NCBI RefSeq assembly: GCF_007830265.1
Contig: NZ_VLKE01000001.1
Span: forward strand, 6,324,001 to 6,388,000
From: Micromonospora olivasterospora
GTDB lineage: Bacteria; Actinomycetota; Actinomycetes; Mycobacteriales; Micromonosporaceae
Length of the DNA stretch: 64,000 nucleotides
Direction of reading: 5' to 3'
Positions 43,866 through 54,101 of this stretch are shown one piece after another. The stretch's first letter is position 1, and the number at the start of each line of letters is the position of its first letter. Made by a program: the position numbers and the translations under genes. The notes under the pieces were generated by a model. The model ran no database searches. It saw only the letters and a program-made list of their open reading frames with translations, and was not told the origin of the DNA.

Positions 43866-44722
43866 ATGGACGCTCTCCTCACCGCACTGGCCGACCCGGC
43901 CCGCTGGCGGCTCGTGAACCTGTTGGCCGAGCGGCCCCGCTCGGTCGGCGTCCTCGCCCAGCTTGCCGAGGCACGCCAGCCGCAGACGACCAAGCACCTG
44001 CAGACCCTCGAGCGCGCTGGCGTCGTCACCTCCCAGCGCACCGGCCAGCGCCGCATCTACGCGCTCCAGCCCGCTCCCCTGCGGGACCTGGCGGCTGCGC
44101 TCAGCCGGCTGGCCGACGCCGCGGGCCAGGTCGGCGGCCCGGGCTCGACCCACGACGGGCTCAGCCGCCAAGCAGAGCGGCTCGCCGCGGAGGCGCCGGG
44201 GTGGGCCGACGGACGATCGTTCAGGTTCCTCCAGTCGCTGGCGGGGCACCCCGAGCTGGTCTGGCGTCACCTGACCGAGGCCCCCTGCTCGCCGGATGGT
44301 GGACGCCCGACGACCTCCGCGTCTCCGAACTCGTCTTCGAGGCGCGACCTGGTGGGCGGATCGTCCAGGAGTATCGCGACGCCGAGGACGCCGACGGCTC
44401 CGACCTCGTCGCGGGGCGCGCGGAGGGAGTCGTCGACGACGTACGCCCCAATGAGCGGCTCGCCTACCGCCTCTCCCCCCTGCTTCCCGACGGCGGCCTC
44501 GCCTTCACCGCCCACGTCGACCTCAGCCTCCGGCCCACCGACACCGGCACGGACCTCGACGTCCACTGGCGAATCACCGACAGCACAGTCGGTTCCGCGG
44601 ACTTCGTCGCAGGCATCGAGATCGGTTTCGGCCAGAGCCTCGACAGGCTCGCGGCGACCGTCGCCACCCATTCCGACAGCACCGACAGCACCGACGACAC
44701 CGACACAAGGAGCACGAAGTGA
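43866..44722 (+). CDS. ArsR-family HTH fused to SRPBCC (AHSA1) domain, with a frameshift
   Basis: Residues 1-80 form an ArsR winged helix (DALLTALADPARWRLVNLL; QPQTTKHLQTLERAGVV). A short linker leads to an AHSA1/SRPBCC ligand-binding domain, where the frame breaks. The first frame reads PELVWRHLTEAP; the second resumes at LLAGWWTPDDLRVSELVFE and ends at 44722 with DIDVHWRI-like and GFGQSLDRLAATV segments. One more C in the CCCCC run at about 44281-44285 restores a 285-aa protein. It probably autoregulates through the palindrome upstream and controls the DHFR-like gene that overlaps its stop. Confidence 0.78.
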
Positions 44723-45321
44723 CACAGCAGACCACCGGCCGCAGGGTCGTCACGAACATGAGCATCTCCCTCGACGGCCACTACGCCCGGCCGGGCGACC
44801 CCCGGGACATGGGCTGGGTGATGCCGTACGCCGTCACCGACGTCGCCCGTGACCATCTGACCAGCCTCTGGAAGCCGGCGACGACGGCCCTGCTCGGGCG
44901 GGTCAACGCCGAGGGGTTCCTCGGTTTCTGGCCCACCGTCATCGGCATGGAGGGTGCCGACCCGCGCGACGAGGGCTTCGCGCAGTGGCTCGTCGACACC
45001 GACAAGGTGGTCCTCTCCTCCACGCTCGGCGAGGCTCCGTGGGAGCGGACGACGATCGTCGACAAGCCGACCGCCGAGGTGGTCGCGGACCTCCAGGCGA
45101 CCGAGGGCGGCGACATTCTCGTGCTCTCCAGCGGGAGCGTCATCAAGGCGCTCCTGGCGGCCGACAAGGTCGACCGACTGGCGCTCACGATCTTTCCGGT
45201 CTTCCTCGGCGGAGGGCCACGCCTCTTCGACGACGGCCTGCCCGGCGGGCAGTGGGCGCTCGCCAGCGAGGCCGCGGGCGAGCACGGCACGTTGACTCTC
45301 GTCTACGACCGAGTCCGCTGA
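44719..45321 (+). CDS. Dihydrofolate reductase family protein (RibD C-terminal domain)
   Basis: 200 aa from GTG 44719, overlapping the upstream stop by GTGA. It shows the RibD_C/DHFR-like fold: VVTNMSISLDGHYA at the start, TTALLGRVNAEGF, DKVVLSSTL and a late GGDILVLSSGSVIKALL and FLGGGPRLFDDGL. Such stand-alone proteins (YwjB/YyaP type) are NADPH-dependent reductases of unknown substrate. Coupling to an ArsR-SRPBCC regulator is common in actinomycetes and suggests a small stress-response or detoxification unit. Confidence 0.88.
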   Translation: MTQQTTGRRVVTNMSISLDGHYARPGDPRDMGWVMPYAVTDVARDHLTSLWKPATTALLGRVNAEGFLGFWPTVIGMEGADPRDEGFAQWLVDTDKVVLSSTLGEAPWERTTIVDKPTAEVVADLQATEGGDILVLSSGSVIKALLAADKVDRLALTIFPVFLGGGPRLFDDGLPGGQWALASEAAGEHGTLTLVYDRVR

Positions 45322-45573
45322 GCCAAGGATGCCATCGGCCTCGCCTGGGACCACGTCGAAGTCACCCGCAGACCAGGACGTCCTCATCTCGCCCACCTGT
45401 CGGTGCTGCCCTCGCGTGCGGCGGTGGTCGTACGTACCCACCGCCGGGATGGGTATCGATCGGGCGGTCAGTTAGGGTTGAGCCGGCGATCACGGTCCGA
45501 CGGGCGTACGGGACACGTTTGTCGTTGCTCGCGGTCGTGGCGAAAGCGCGGGGGTTTGACGAGGAGGGCAGCG

Positions 45574-46380
45574 ATGGAGCGGCCGGACTGGGCACCCGAA
45601 GGTATAGACCTCAGCAAGCCGAGCGTCGCGCGCGCCTACGACTACTGGTTGGGTGGCTCCCACAACTTCGCGATCGATCGGGAGTTCGCCCGGCAGGCCA
45701 TCGCGGCGGTGCCGGACCTGCGGCTGGTGGCGCGGGCGAACCGGGAGTTCCTGCACCGCGCGGTCCGCTTCATGATTGACATGGGGATCCGTCAGTTCCT
45801 GGACATCGGCTCGGGCATCCCGACCGTGGGTAACGTGCACGAAATCGCCCAGAAGATCGTGCCGGACGCACGCGTGGTCTATGTGGACATCGATCCGGTG
45901 GCGGTGGCACACAGCGAACAGATCCTGTCCGGCAACGAGTTCGCCGCCGCGATCCACGAGGATCTGCGCCGGCCGGAGGTCATCCTCGACCATCCGACGA
46001 CGCGGGCACTGCTGGACCTGGACCAGCCGGTGGGACTGCTGTTGGCGTCGGTCGTGCACGCGATTCCCGACGAGGACGATCCGTACGGGATCCTGAACCG
46101 GCTGCGTACGGCGCTCTGCCCGGGCAGCTACCTGGCCATCAGCCACGTTACGACCGACAGCCGCCCACAGGAGATGGGCGAGGGGGCGCGGCTGAGCGGT
46201 CGGACCACCACGCCGGTCACGGCCCGTACCCGCGCCCAGGTCGAGCGGTTCTTCGACGGTCTCGAACTGGTGGAACCCGGCGTGGTGTGGTCGCCGCTGT
46301 GGCGTCCGGAATCTCCCGAGGATGTCGGGGACCATCCGGAGCGGATGAGTTTCTATGTAGGAGTTGGGCGTACGGCGTGA
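45574..46380 (+). CDS. SAM-dependent methyltransferase, DUF574 (SAV2177-type)
   Basis: 268 aa from ATG 45574 with GAGGAGGG upstream. Diagnostic pattern: PSVARAYDYWLGGSHNFAID, quoted in part, followed by FLHRAVRFMIDMGIRQFLDIGSG, PDARVVYVDIDPVAVAHS and LLLASVVHAIPD. The family is very abundant in actinomycetes and of unknown substrate. Its stop overlaps the start of the next gene (GTGA), linking it to the GGDEF/EAL remnant. Confidence 0.9.
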   Translation: MERPDWAPEGIDLSKPSVARAYDYWLGGSHNFAIDREFARQAIAAVPDLRLVARANREFLHRAVRFMIDMGIRQFLDIGSGIPTVGNVHEIAQKIVPDARVVYVDIDPVAVAHSEQILSGNEFAAAIHEDLRRPEVILDHPTTRALLDLDQPVGLLLASVVHAIPDEDDPYGILNRLRTALCPGSYLAISHVTTDSRPQEMGEGARLSGRTTTPVTARTRAQVERFFDGLELVEPGVVWSPLWRPESPEDVGDHPERMSFYVGVGRTA

Positions 46381-47053
46381 CGGGGCACCCCGATGCCGAC
46401 TCGCTCGCCGACCGACACCGTCACGGCCTGGACACGTTCGCGAAGGCGTGGGCAAAGGGGCTGCACCGGGCGCACTATGTGCCGATCAGCTCCGCCGAGC
46501 GGTACCGAATCGTCAGCGGGCTGGCCGAACGGCTCGTCGGCGGCCTGTTCGCCGAGCCGCCCGACCCCACCTGCGGGTTCGGCGTCGGGGAGGATCTCGT
46601 CGCCGCCGGGTTCGCGTCTCCAGACGCGTTGGGCCGTACCATCGCGGTCCTGAACACCCGACTCGCGGCCGACCTGGGGCTGCCCGCCGACGCCGCGGTG
46701 TGCGTACGGCTGACCGCGTTGCTGGAAGGACTGGCGGCCGGGTTCACGGCCGCGGTGCACGACCGCAGCCTGGACGCCCAGGATGCCGTCCGCCTGGCCG
46801 CGTTGGCCGCGCAGGCACGCGCCGAGCAGGCACTACGGGCCAACGAGGCCCGCTTCCGGCATCTCGCCACCCACGACGCGTGAACGCCCTGGGTCACACC
46901 CTCGGGCTCACCGTCACCGCCGAAGGCATCGAGACCGCCAGCCGGGCCCGGCGGATGCGCGCCGCCGGCTGCGACACCGGCCAGGGCTGGTACTTCGGTC
47001 GGCCGGTACCGCCGGGCGAGATCACCCGACGCGTCGCCGCCCAGCGGCGCTGA
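46377..47053 (+). pseudogene. GGDEF/EAL cyclic-di-GMP protein with central deletion
   Basis: GTG 46377 overlaps the methyltransferase stop. The first 168 codons encode the N-terminal helical sensor region ending NEARFRHLATHDA, which in relatives runs directly into the GGDEF domain (LTGLPNR). Here it stops at TGA 46883. In another frame the sequence continues with the last part of an EAL domain: NALGHTLGLTVTAEGIET, CDTGQGWYFGRPVPP. The GGDEF domain and most of the EAL domain, well over 1 kb in relatives, are missing. No cyclase or phosphodiesterase activity can remain. Confidence 0.78.
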
Positions 47054-47218
47054 CCGCCGGCCCGGTAGGTCTGACGGCCCGCCGGTGACGTTGACGGCCA
47101 GGCCGGCAACCCTGACATCTGATCGCGTTTCCGCAGCTGTCGGCCCACCCTCACGCGACCAGCGCTGTCACGATTGGCTGCGGGGCGGGTGCTGGGCCCG
47201 TCTGCTACGGTCGCCGCC

Positions 47219-47339
47219 ATGGCTGCCGTATGGCGGATCGCGAACTATCACCAGGCCAAGGCGCCGGTGACCGACCCGGTCACCAAGTTCGGCGGTCAGC
47301 CCGTCTGGCTCACCGGCCCCCAGTGGCCGGTAAGCCGGC
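47219..47339 (+). pseudogene. 5' fragment of a DUF1963-like gene
   Basis: ATG 47219 starts WRIANYHQAKAPVTDP, then TKFGGQPVWLTGPQWPVSR, the typical opening of DUF1963/YwqG-like proteins. After SR at about 47335 the sequence switches to an unrelated TPR-type gene tail. Only some 40 codons survive. Confidence 0.55.
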
Positions 47340-47550
47340 TGCTACCACCGGGCCGTCGACCTGTATCGCCAGCTCGCCGACCCGTACAACGTGGCACTCA
47401 GCCTCGCCGACCTCGGCGAGATCCACGACGACAGCGGCGACCGACGGGCCGCCCGGCAGGTCTGGCAGGAGGCGCTGTCCATTCTCGACGGACTCGCCCA
47501 TCCCGACGCCGAGGGGATCCGGGCGAGGTTGGCCGGCACCGAGTCCTCCG
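47340..47550 (+). pseudogene. 3' fragment of a TPR protein (AfsR/SARP-type regulator tail)
   Basis: In frame 47340 the sequence reads YHRAVDLYRQLADPYNVAL, ADLGEIHDDSGDRRAAR and WQEALSILDGLAHPDAEGIRARL. This is the last tetratricopeptide repeat and terminal helix seen in actinobacterial AfsR-like and NB-ARC-TPR regulators. It is fused head to tail with the DUF1963 fragment, so two deletions or one recombination joined the ends of two genes. Confidence 0.6.
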
Positions 47551-47701
47551 ATGGCACCCTCTCCGGGGCCGGAGCGGCGGGTCCGGCGCCGGACCGCTCG
47601 GCTCCGCTCGGCGGTCCGCCGACGGGTGAGCGTGGTGGCCGACGGTCGCCCCGGCGCGTCCACGCCGGGGCGACCGTCGGCGGTCTGCCGTCAGCCGGGC
47701 C

Positions 47702-48304
47702 TCACCACCGGATGATGATCGAGCACCACGGCGGGAGCAACTTGCACTTGAAGGTGATGGTGAACTTCGGCCACTTACGGTTCGAGAACTCGACCGTGGG
47801 CGCCTCGGTGCCGGCTTTGTCGGCGAGGTCGGCGATGGTCGTCTTCTCGGTCAGCTCCTGGGTGGTGTAGAGCTCCTTGCCGTCCTCGGAACGCACGACG
47901 GCCTGGTCCGGCTCGTACGGGTCGGACACGCCGGCCGCCTCGAGGATGTACTTGACCTCGCCGGCCCGGATGTCCCCCGCCCGTCCGTCGATCACCGCCT
48001 CGTCGACCTTGACGCCACCCCGGTCGTCCACGGTGATCACGTCGGCGGTCGCCATGCTCGCCGAGTCGAAGGGGAACCACCCGAATTTCCAGTCCCCACC
48101 CTCGCAGTGGATCAACCCGTACGTGGTGCCTTCGGGCACGTAGACGATGGTGACGTTGCCCTTGTCGTCGACGGTCTCGACCGGACAGTCGGTGGGCTTC
48201 GACGGCCCCGGTTTGTCGTCCTGGGCCACGGCCGTTCCCGGCACCGACAACACGGCGGCGAGTACGGCGAGCGCGGTCCATCGCGCGCCCGTCCTGCGAA
48301 TCAT
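47702..48304 (-). CDS. Secreted hypothetical protein
   Basis: 200 aa from ATG 48304. A signal peptide (RWTALAVLAAVLSVPGTAVA) precedes a mature protein with four Cys (DCPVETV, HCEGGDW, FKCKLLPPWC) that could form two disulfides. It ends in a hydrophobic Trp-rich tail (KLLPPWCSIIIRW). No family is recognised. The protein is acidic and likely extracellular. An IS701-type element lies about 220 bases upstream of its start. Confidence 0.78.
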   Translation of the reverse strand: MIRRTGARWTALAVLAAVLSVPGTAVAQDDKPGPSKPTDCPVETVDDKGNVTIVYVPEGTTYGLIHCEGGDWKFGWFPFDSASMATADVITVDDRGGVKVDEAVIDGRAGDIRAGEVKYILEAAGVSDPYEPDQAVVRSEDGKELYTTQELTEKTTIADLADKAGTEAPTVEFSNRKWPKFTITFKCKLLPPWCSIIIRW

Positions 48305-48526
48305 GTTCCCTCCCGTTGTTCGTGACCGGTGACCCGGTCGCCACCAACCACGATGGCGGCGTGGGCTGGAACGGCACTGATGCGGCGCTGAAACGCGGAC
48401 GATGCCGGCGGTGCCCGTTCCTCCCGGCGGCGGTCTCGCGCCCGCACCAGCACCGGCGACAAATCCGGCCGTGGACGACGCGCGGAGCCCAGGGCGGCGT
48501 GCGTCACCGCGCAAGGGCACGGCTAA

Positions 48527-49906
48527 TACTGCAACGGCGGGTCGTGGCTTCGGCTGCTGATCGTTCGTTGACTGGTTGTGGTGGATGCGCAGTTGGTCGG
48601 GTCGTGGGATGCCGGGTTGGAGGAGTTGTTCTTCCGGTTCTCGCATCGGTTTACTCGAGTGGAGCCGCGGCGGCGGGCGTGGGCGTATGTGCGGGGGTTG
48701 CTGGCGCCGTTGGAGCGGCGCAACGGCTGGACCCTCGCGGAGCAGGCTGGGCATGTCTCGCCGGACGGGTTGCAGGGCATGTTGTGCAGCGCGGCGTGGG
48801 ACCGGGACGCGGTCCGCGATGACGTACGCGACTACGTCGTGGAGCAGATCGGCGATGCGGCCGGGGTGCTCGTCGCCGACGAGACCGGGTTCGTCAAGAA
48901 GGGCCGCGCCTCGGCGGGGGTCCAACGGCAGTATTCAGGCACGGCGGGCAAGACGGAGAACTGCCAGATCGGCACGTTCCTGTGCTACGCCACGAGTCGG
49001 GGCCGGGCGTTGATCGACCGGGAGTTGTACCTGCCCAAGTCGTGGACCGGCGACCGGGACCGGTGCCGAGCGGCGGCGATCCCGGACGAGGTCGAGTTCG
49101 CCACGAAGCCGCAGCAGGCTCGGGCCATGCTGGAGCGGGCGATCACCGCCGGGGTGCCGTTTTCGTGGTTCACCGCCGACGAGGCCTACGGGCAGAACCC
49201 CGGCCTGCGGGGCTGGCTGGAGGAGCAGGACATCGCGTATGTGATGGCCACCCGATGCGACGACGAGGTGCCCTCCGGGTTGCATACCACCACCCGCGTC
49301 GATGAGCTGATCGCCAGAGTACGTGCGGGCGCGTGGCAGCGGCTGTCGTGCGGCGATGGCGCGCACGGACCACGCCGCTACGACTGGGCCCGGGTGCCGA
49401 TCCGCCGCACCTTCGCCCACGGCCGCCGCGGCTGGGTCCTGGCCCGACGCTCGATCAGCGACCCTAGCGACATCGCCTACTACGTCTGCTTCGGCCCCCG
49501 CGGCACCCGACTGCGGGAACTCGTGCGGGTCGCCGGTAGCCGTTGGTCGGTGGAGGAATCGTTCCAGACCGCGAAGAACGAGGTCGGCCTGGACCAGTAC
49601 CAGGTCCGCCGCTACGACGCCTGGTACGGCCACATCACCCTGGCCATGGCCGCTGCCGCGTTCCTCGTCGTCACCCGCGCCCGCGAAGCCGCAAAGGGGG
49701 CACCACCGGCAGCGAGGGCAGCCTGATCCCGCTGAGCAGCAACGAGATCCGCCACCTGTTCGCCCACCTCGTCCTGACCATCCGCCACCACGCCAGCCAC
49801 ATCCTGCACTGGTCCAACTTCCGCCGCCTACGCCAGGAACAAGCCCGAGCCGCCCACTACCGCAAACGACTCGAACCGCCATAAGTCACGACCCGCCGTT
49901 GCAGTA
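48527..49906 (+). mobile_element. Complete IS701-family insertion sequence
   Basis: 1,380 bp bounded by perfect 20-bp terminal inverted repeats, left TACTGCAACGGCGGGTCGTG (48527-48546) and its exact complement at 49887-49906. It is flanked by a 4-bp target duplication CTAA (48523-48526 and 49907-49910), which fits the YTAR preference described for the IS701 family. It carries one transposase gene. The ends and target duplication are intact, so the insertion is recent. Confidence 0.93.
48578..49884 (+). CDS. IS701-family DDE transposase, frameshifted near its 3' end
   Basis: The frame from GTG 48578 gives 382 aa (stop 49726). DDE residues are visible: VLVADETGFVKKG, SWFTADEAYGQ and GSRWSVEESFQTAKNEVGL (partial). 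The usual C-terminus is read in another frame: GGTTGSEGSLIPLSSNEIRHLF to YRKRLEPP, stop 49884. One more G in the AAAGGGGGC run at about 49697-49701 joins them into a protein of about 435 aa. Loss of the tail may reduce activity, or the shift may be a sequencing error. Confidence 0.88.
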
Positions 49907-50674
49907 CTAAGGGCACAGCCGGCCGCCGATGCGCCGGGTCAGTTCGGCGGTCGTGCGGGCGACCTGCCGGGCCAACTCGCGCTGCCCGTCGACGTCCACG
50001 TCGGCGGCAGGGTAGGTCACGGCCACGGCCGCGACCGGGTGGCCGGTGTGGTCGTGTACCGCTGCGGCGACCGCGGAGACCTCGGGTGTGACCAGCCCCT
50101 CCTCGATGGCGTAGGTGCGTTGCCGGACTCGGATCAGCTCGGCGCGCAGCTGGGCCAGACTGGTGACGCCGACGCCGTGCCGCTGCACGAACGCGTCCCG
50201 GCCGGGGAAGAGGGCGCGCACCTGGGCGTGCGGCAGGGCGGCGAGCATGGCCAGGCCGCTCGCGGTCAGCGCCGCCGGCAGCCGTACCCCGACGTCGGTG
50301 ACCAGCGGGGGGCGGCCAGGCGCGCGCTCCTCGATCACGTAGAACACCTCGCGGCCGTACAGCACGGCCAGATGGGCGTTGTGCGAGCTGGTCTCGACCA
50401 GGCGGGTCAGCAGGGGCCGGGCGACCCGCTGCAGCGGGGCCTGACGGGAGTACGCGGAGCCGAGGGCGAACGCCTCGACCCCCAGGCCGTACCGCCGCTC
50501 CTCCGCCAGGTGCATCACGAATCCCTCGTTCCGCAGCACCGCCAGCAGGTGGTAGACGGTGGACCGCGGCAGCTCGAGGTCACGCGCGATCGACGCGGCG
50601 GGGAGGGGTTCGGCGTGCCGGGCCAGCAGCTTGAGCAGGCTGATGGCGTGGGCCGCGGCGGGGACGTTAGCCAC
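49907..50674 (-). CDS. IclR-family regulator of the hut genes
   Basis: 255 aa from ATG 50674. N-terminal winged helix (AISLLKLLARHAEPLPAAS, LELPRSTVYHLLAVLRNEGF, each partial) and an IclR effector domain (ALTASGLAMLAALP, IEEGLVTPEVSAVAAAVHD). It is divergent from hutH across an 80-base intergenic region that holds an 18-bp near-palindrome. It most likely controls histidine utilisation with a histidine-pathway ligand. Its TAG stop lies inside the CTAA target duplication of the IS, so the protein is unchanged but its 3' end was displaced. Confidence 0.9.
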   Translation of the reverse strand: MANVPAAAHAISLLKLLARHAEPLPAASIARDLELPRSTVYHLLAVLRNEGFVMHLAEERRYGLGVEAFALGSAYSRQAPLQRVARPLLTRLVETSSHNAHLAVLYGREVFYVIEERAPGRPPLVTDVGVRLPAALTASGLAMLAALPHAQVRALFPGRDAFVQRHGVGVTSLAQLRAELIRVRQRTYAIEEGLVTPEVSAVAAAVHDHTGHPVAAVAVTYPAADVDVDGQRELARQVARTTAELTRRIGGRLCP

Positions 50675-50681
50675 GCCCCAG

Positions 50682-50699
50682 TGTCTCAGATCCGAGACA
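50682..50699. promoter_or_regulatory. IclR-type operator between iclR and hutH
   Basis: Near-perfect palindrome TGTCTCAGATCCGAGACA, one mismatched pair, eight bases upstream of the IclR start and 56 before hutH. The length and symmetry suit an IclR dimer site and could serve both autoregulation and control of hutH-hutU. Confidence 0.65.
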
Positions 50700-50754
50700 G
50701 AACCTGGCCGCCGGTCGTATCCGGCAGGCTCGGTCGTCGGTTCGAATAGAGGGT

Positions 50755-52320
50755 ATGAGAACAGCCCAACCCCGTCGGGCCGCTGCCGTCGTCACGGTCG
50801 GCACCGGCCCGCTGAGCTTCGACGACGTCGTCGCGGTCGCCCGCCACGACGCCCCCGTCGAGATCTCCGCCGATGCGCTGTCCGAGATCCGCAGGAGCCG
50901 CGAGGTCGTCGAGGCGCTCGCCGACGACGCTGAGCCCCACTACGGCGTGTCCACCGGGTTCGGGGCGCTGGCGACCCGGCACATCCCGGTCGAGCTGCGC
51001 GCCCAGCTCCAGTCCAGCCTCGTCCGCAGCCACGCCGCCGGGTCGGGGCCGGAGGTGGAGCGGGAGGTCGTCCGGGCGCTGATGCTGCTGCGCCTGTCGA
51101 CGTTGGCGACCGGCCGTACAGGAGTCCGCGCCGAAACCGCGCTCACGTACGCGCGGCTGCTGAACGCCCGGATCAGCCCGGTCGTGCACGAGTTCGGCAG
51201 CCTCGGCTGCTCCGGCGACCTCGCGCCGCTGGCGCACTGCGCGCTGGCGCTGATGGGAGAGGGCCCTGTGCGCGATGCCGCCGGTGAGCTGCGCGACGCC
51301 GGGGACGCCCTACGCGAGGCAGGCATCGAGCCGGTCTCCTTGGCTGAGAAGGAGGGCCTCGCGCTGATCAACGGCACCGACGGCATGCTGGGCATGCTGG
51401 TGCTGGCGATCAGCGACCTACGCCACCTGCTCAAGGTCGCCGACCTGACCGCCGCGATGAGCGTAGAGGGGCTGCTCGGCACCGACGCAGTGTTCACCCC
51501 TGAGCTGCAGGCCCTGCGTCCCCACCCGGGCCAGGCCGCCTCCGCGGCCAACATCCGCGCCGTGCTCGCCGGCAGCCCGATCGTGGCCAGTCACCGCAGC
51601 CCGGACTGCACCCGCGTCCAGGACGCCTACTCGCTGCGCTGCGCGCCGCAGGTGGCCGGGGCCGCCCGGGACACCGTGGACCACGCGGCGCTGGTCGCCT
51701 CCCGGGAGCTGGCCGCCGCGGTGGACAATCCGGTAGTCACCCGCGACGGGCGGGTCTCCTCGAACGGTAACTTCCACGGTGCCCCGCTGGCGTACGTGCT
51801 CGATTTCCTCGCGGTCGTCACCGCAGACGCCGCCTCGATGGCCGAGCGCCGCACCGACCGGTTCCTCGACGTGGCCCGCAGCCACGGGTTGACCGCCTTC
51901 CTCGCCGAGGACCCGGGCGTCGACTCGGGCTACATGATCGCGCAGTACACCCAGGCCGCGCTCGTCTCGGAGCTCAAGCGGCTCGCCGTACCCGCCAGCG
52001 TCGACTCGATCCCGAGTTCGGCGATGCAGGAGGACCACGTCTCGATGGGCTGGTCCGGTGCCCGTAAGCTGCGCCGCGCCGTCGACGCGCTGACCCGCGT
52101 GCTCGCCATCGAGCTGCTCACGGCCGCGCGCGGCATCCAGTTGCGGGCGCCGCTGCGCCCCGCCCCCGCCACCGGCGCGGTGATCGACGCCCTGCGCGAG
52201 GTGGCCCCCGGTCCTGGGCGCGACCGCTTCCTCTCGCCGGAGATCGACGTCGCCGTGCGGTTCGTGGCCAGCGGGGCCGCGCTTCGCGCCGTCGAGTCGG
52301 TAACCGGACCGTTCAACTGA
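50755..52320 (+). CDS. hutH: Histidine ammonia-lyase
   Basis: 521 aa. Converts L-histidine to urocanate and ammonia, the first step of histidine degradation. The MIO-forming triad is Cys152-Ser153-Gly154 in [13 protein letters not shown]; most family members have Ala-Ser-Gly. Other landmarks are [12 protein letters not shown] near the N-terminus, [10 protein letters not shown], and [16 protein letters not shown] in the active site. Followed after 26 bases by hutU. No signal peptide; a cytoplasmic homotetramer is expected for the family. Confidence 0.95.
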   Translation: MRTAQPRRAAAVVTVGTGPLSFDDVVAVARHDAPVEISADALSEIRRSREVVEALADDAEPHYGVSTGFGALATRHIPVELRAQLQSSLVRSHAAGSGPEVEREVVRALMLLRLSTLATGRTGVRAETALTYARLLNARISPVVHEFGSLGCSGDLAPLAHCALALMGEGPVRDAAGELRDAGDALREAGIEPVSLAEKEGLALINGTDGMLGMLVLAISDLRHLLKVADLTAAMSVEGLLGTDAVFTPELQALRPHPGQAASAANIRAVLAGSPIVASHRSPDCTRVQDAYSLRCAPQVAGAARDTVDHAALVASRELAAAVDNPVVTRDGRVSSNGNFHGAPLAYVLDFLAVVTADAASMAERRTDRFLDVARSHGLTAFLAEDPGVDSGYMIAQYTQAALVSELKRLAVPASVDSIPSSAMQEDHVSMGWSGARKLRRAVDALTRVLAIELLTAARGIQLRAPLRPAPATGAVIDALREVAPGPGRDRFLSPEIDVAVRFVASGAALRAVESVTGPFN

Positions 52321-52346
52321 TCCCCGGCCAAGCAAGGAGACACGCC

Positions 52347-54002
<1,656 letters not shown>

Positions 54003-54025
54003 ACCTCCGCGATGAGCTCCGACAG

Positions 54026-54067
54026 CGGCAACGGCGTCCGGGGCGGTAACTCCGGACGCCGTTGCCG
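54026..54067. terminator. Bidirectional terminator between hutU and etfA
   Basis: Perfect 16-bp stem CGGCAACGGCGTCCGG with a 10-base loop, placed between the convergent hutU and etfA genes, 24 and 35 bases from their stops. Confidence 0.75.
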
Positions 54068-54101
54068 TCGGAAGACTCACCACCTGCGCATATGCCTCCT
54101 A

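Noticed and set aside
47391..47870. 159-codon plus-strand frame extending the TPR fragment
   Set aside because: Only the first part is TPR-like; the remainder is antisense of the secreted protein gene at 47702-48304.
50735..50760. GGTTCGAAT-like sequence suggesting a tRNA T-loop
   Set aside because: No acceptor, D or anticodon arms can be folded around it; it lies in the hutH promoter region.
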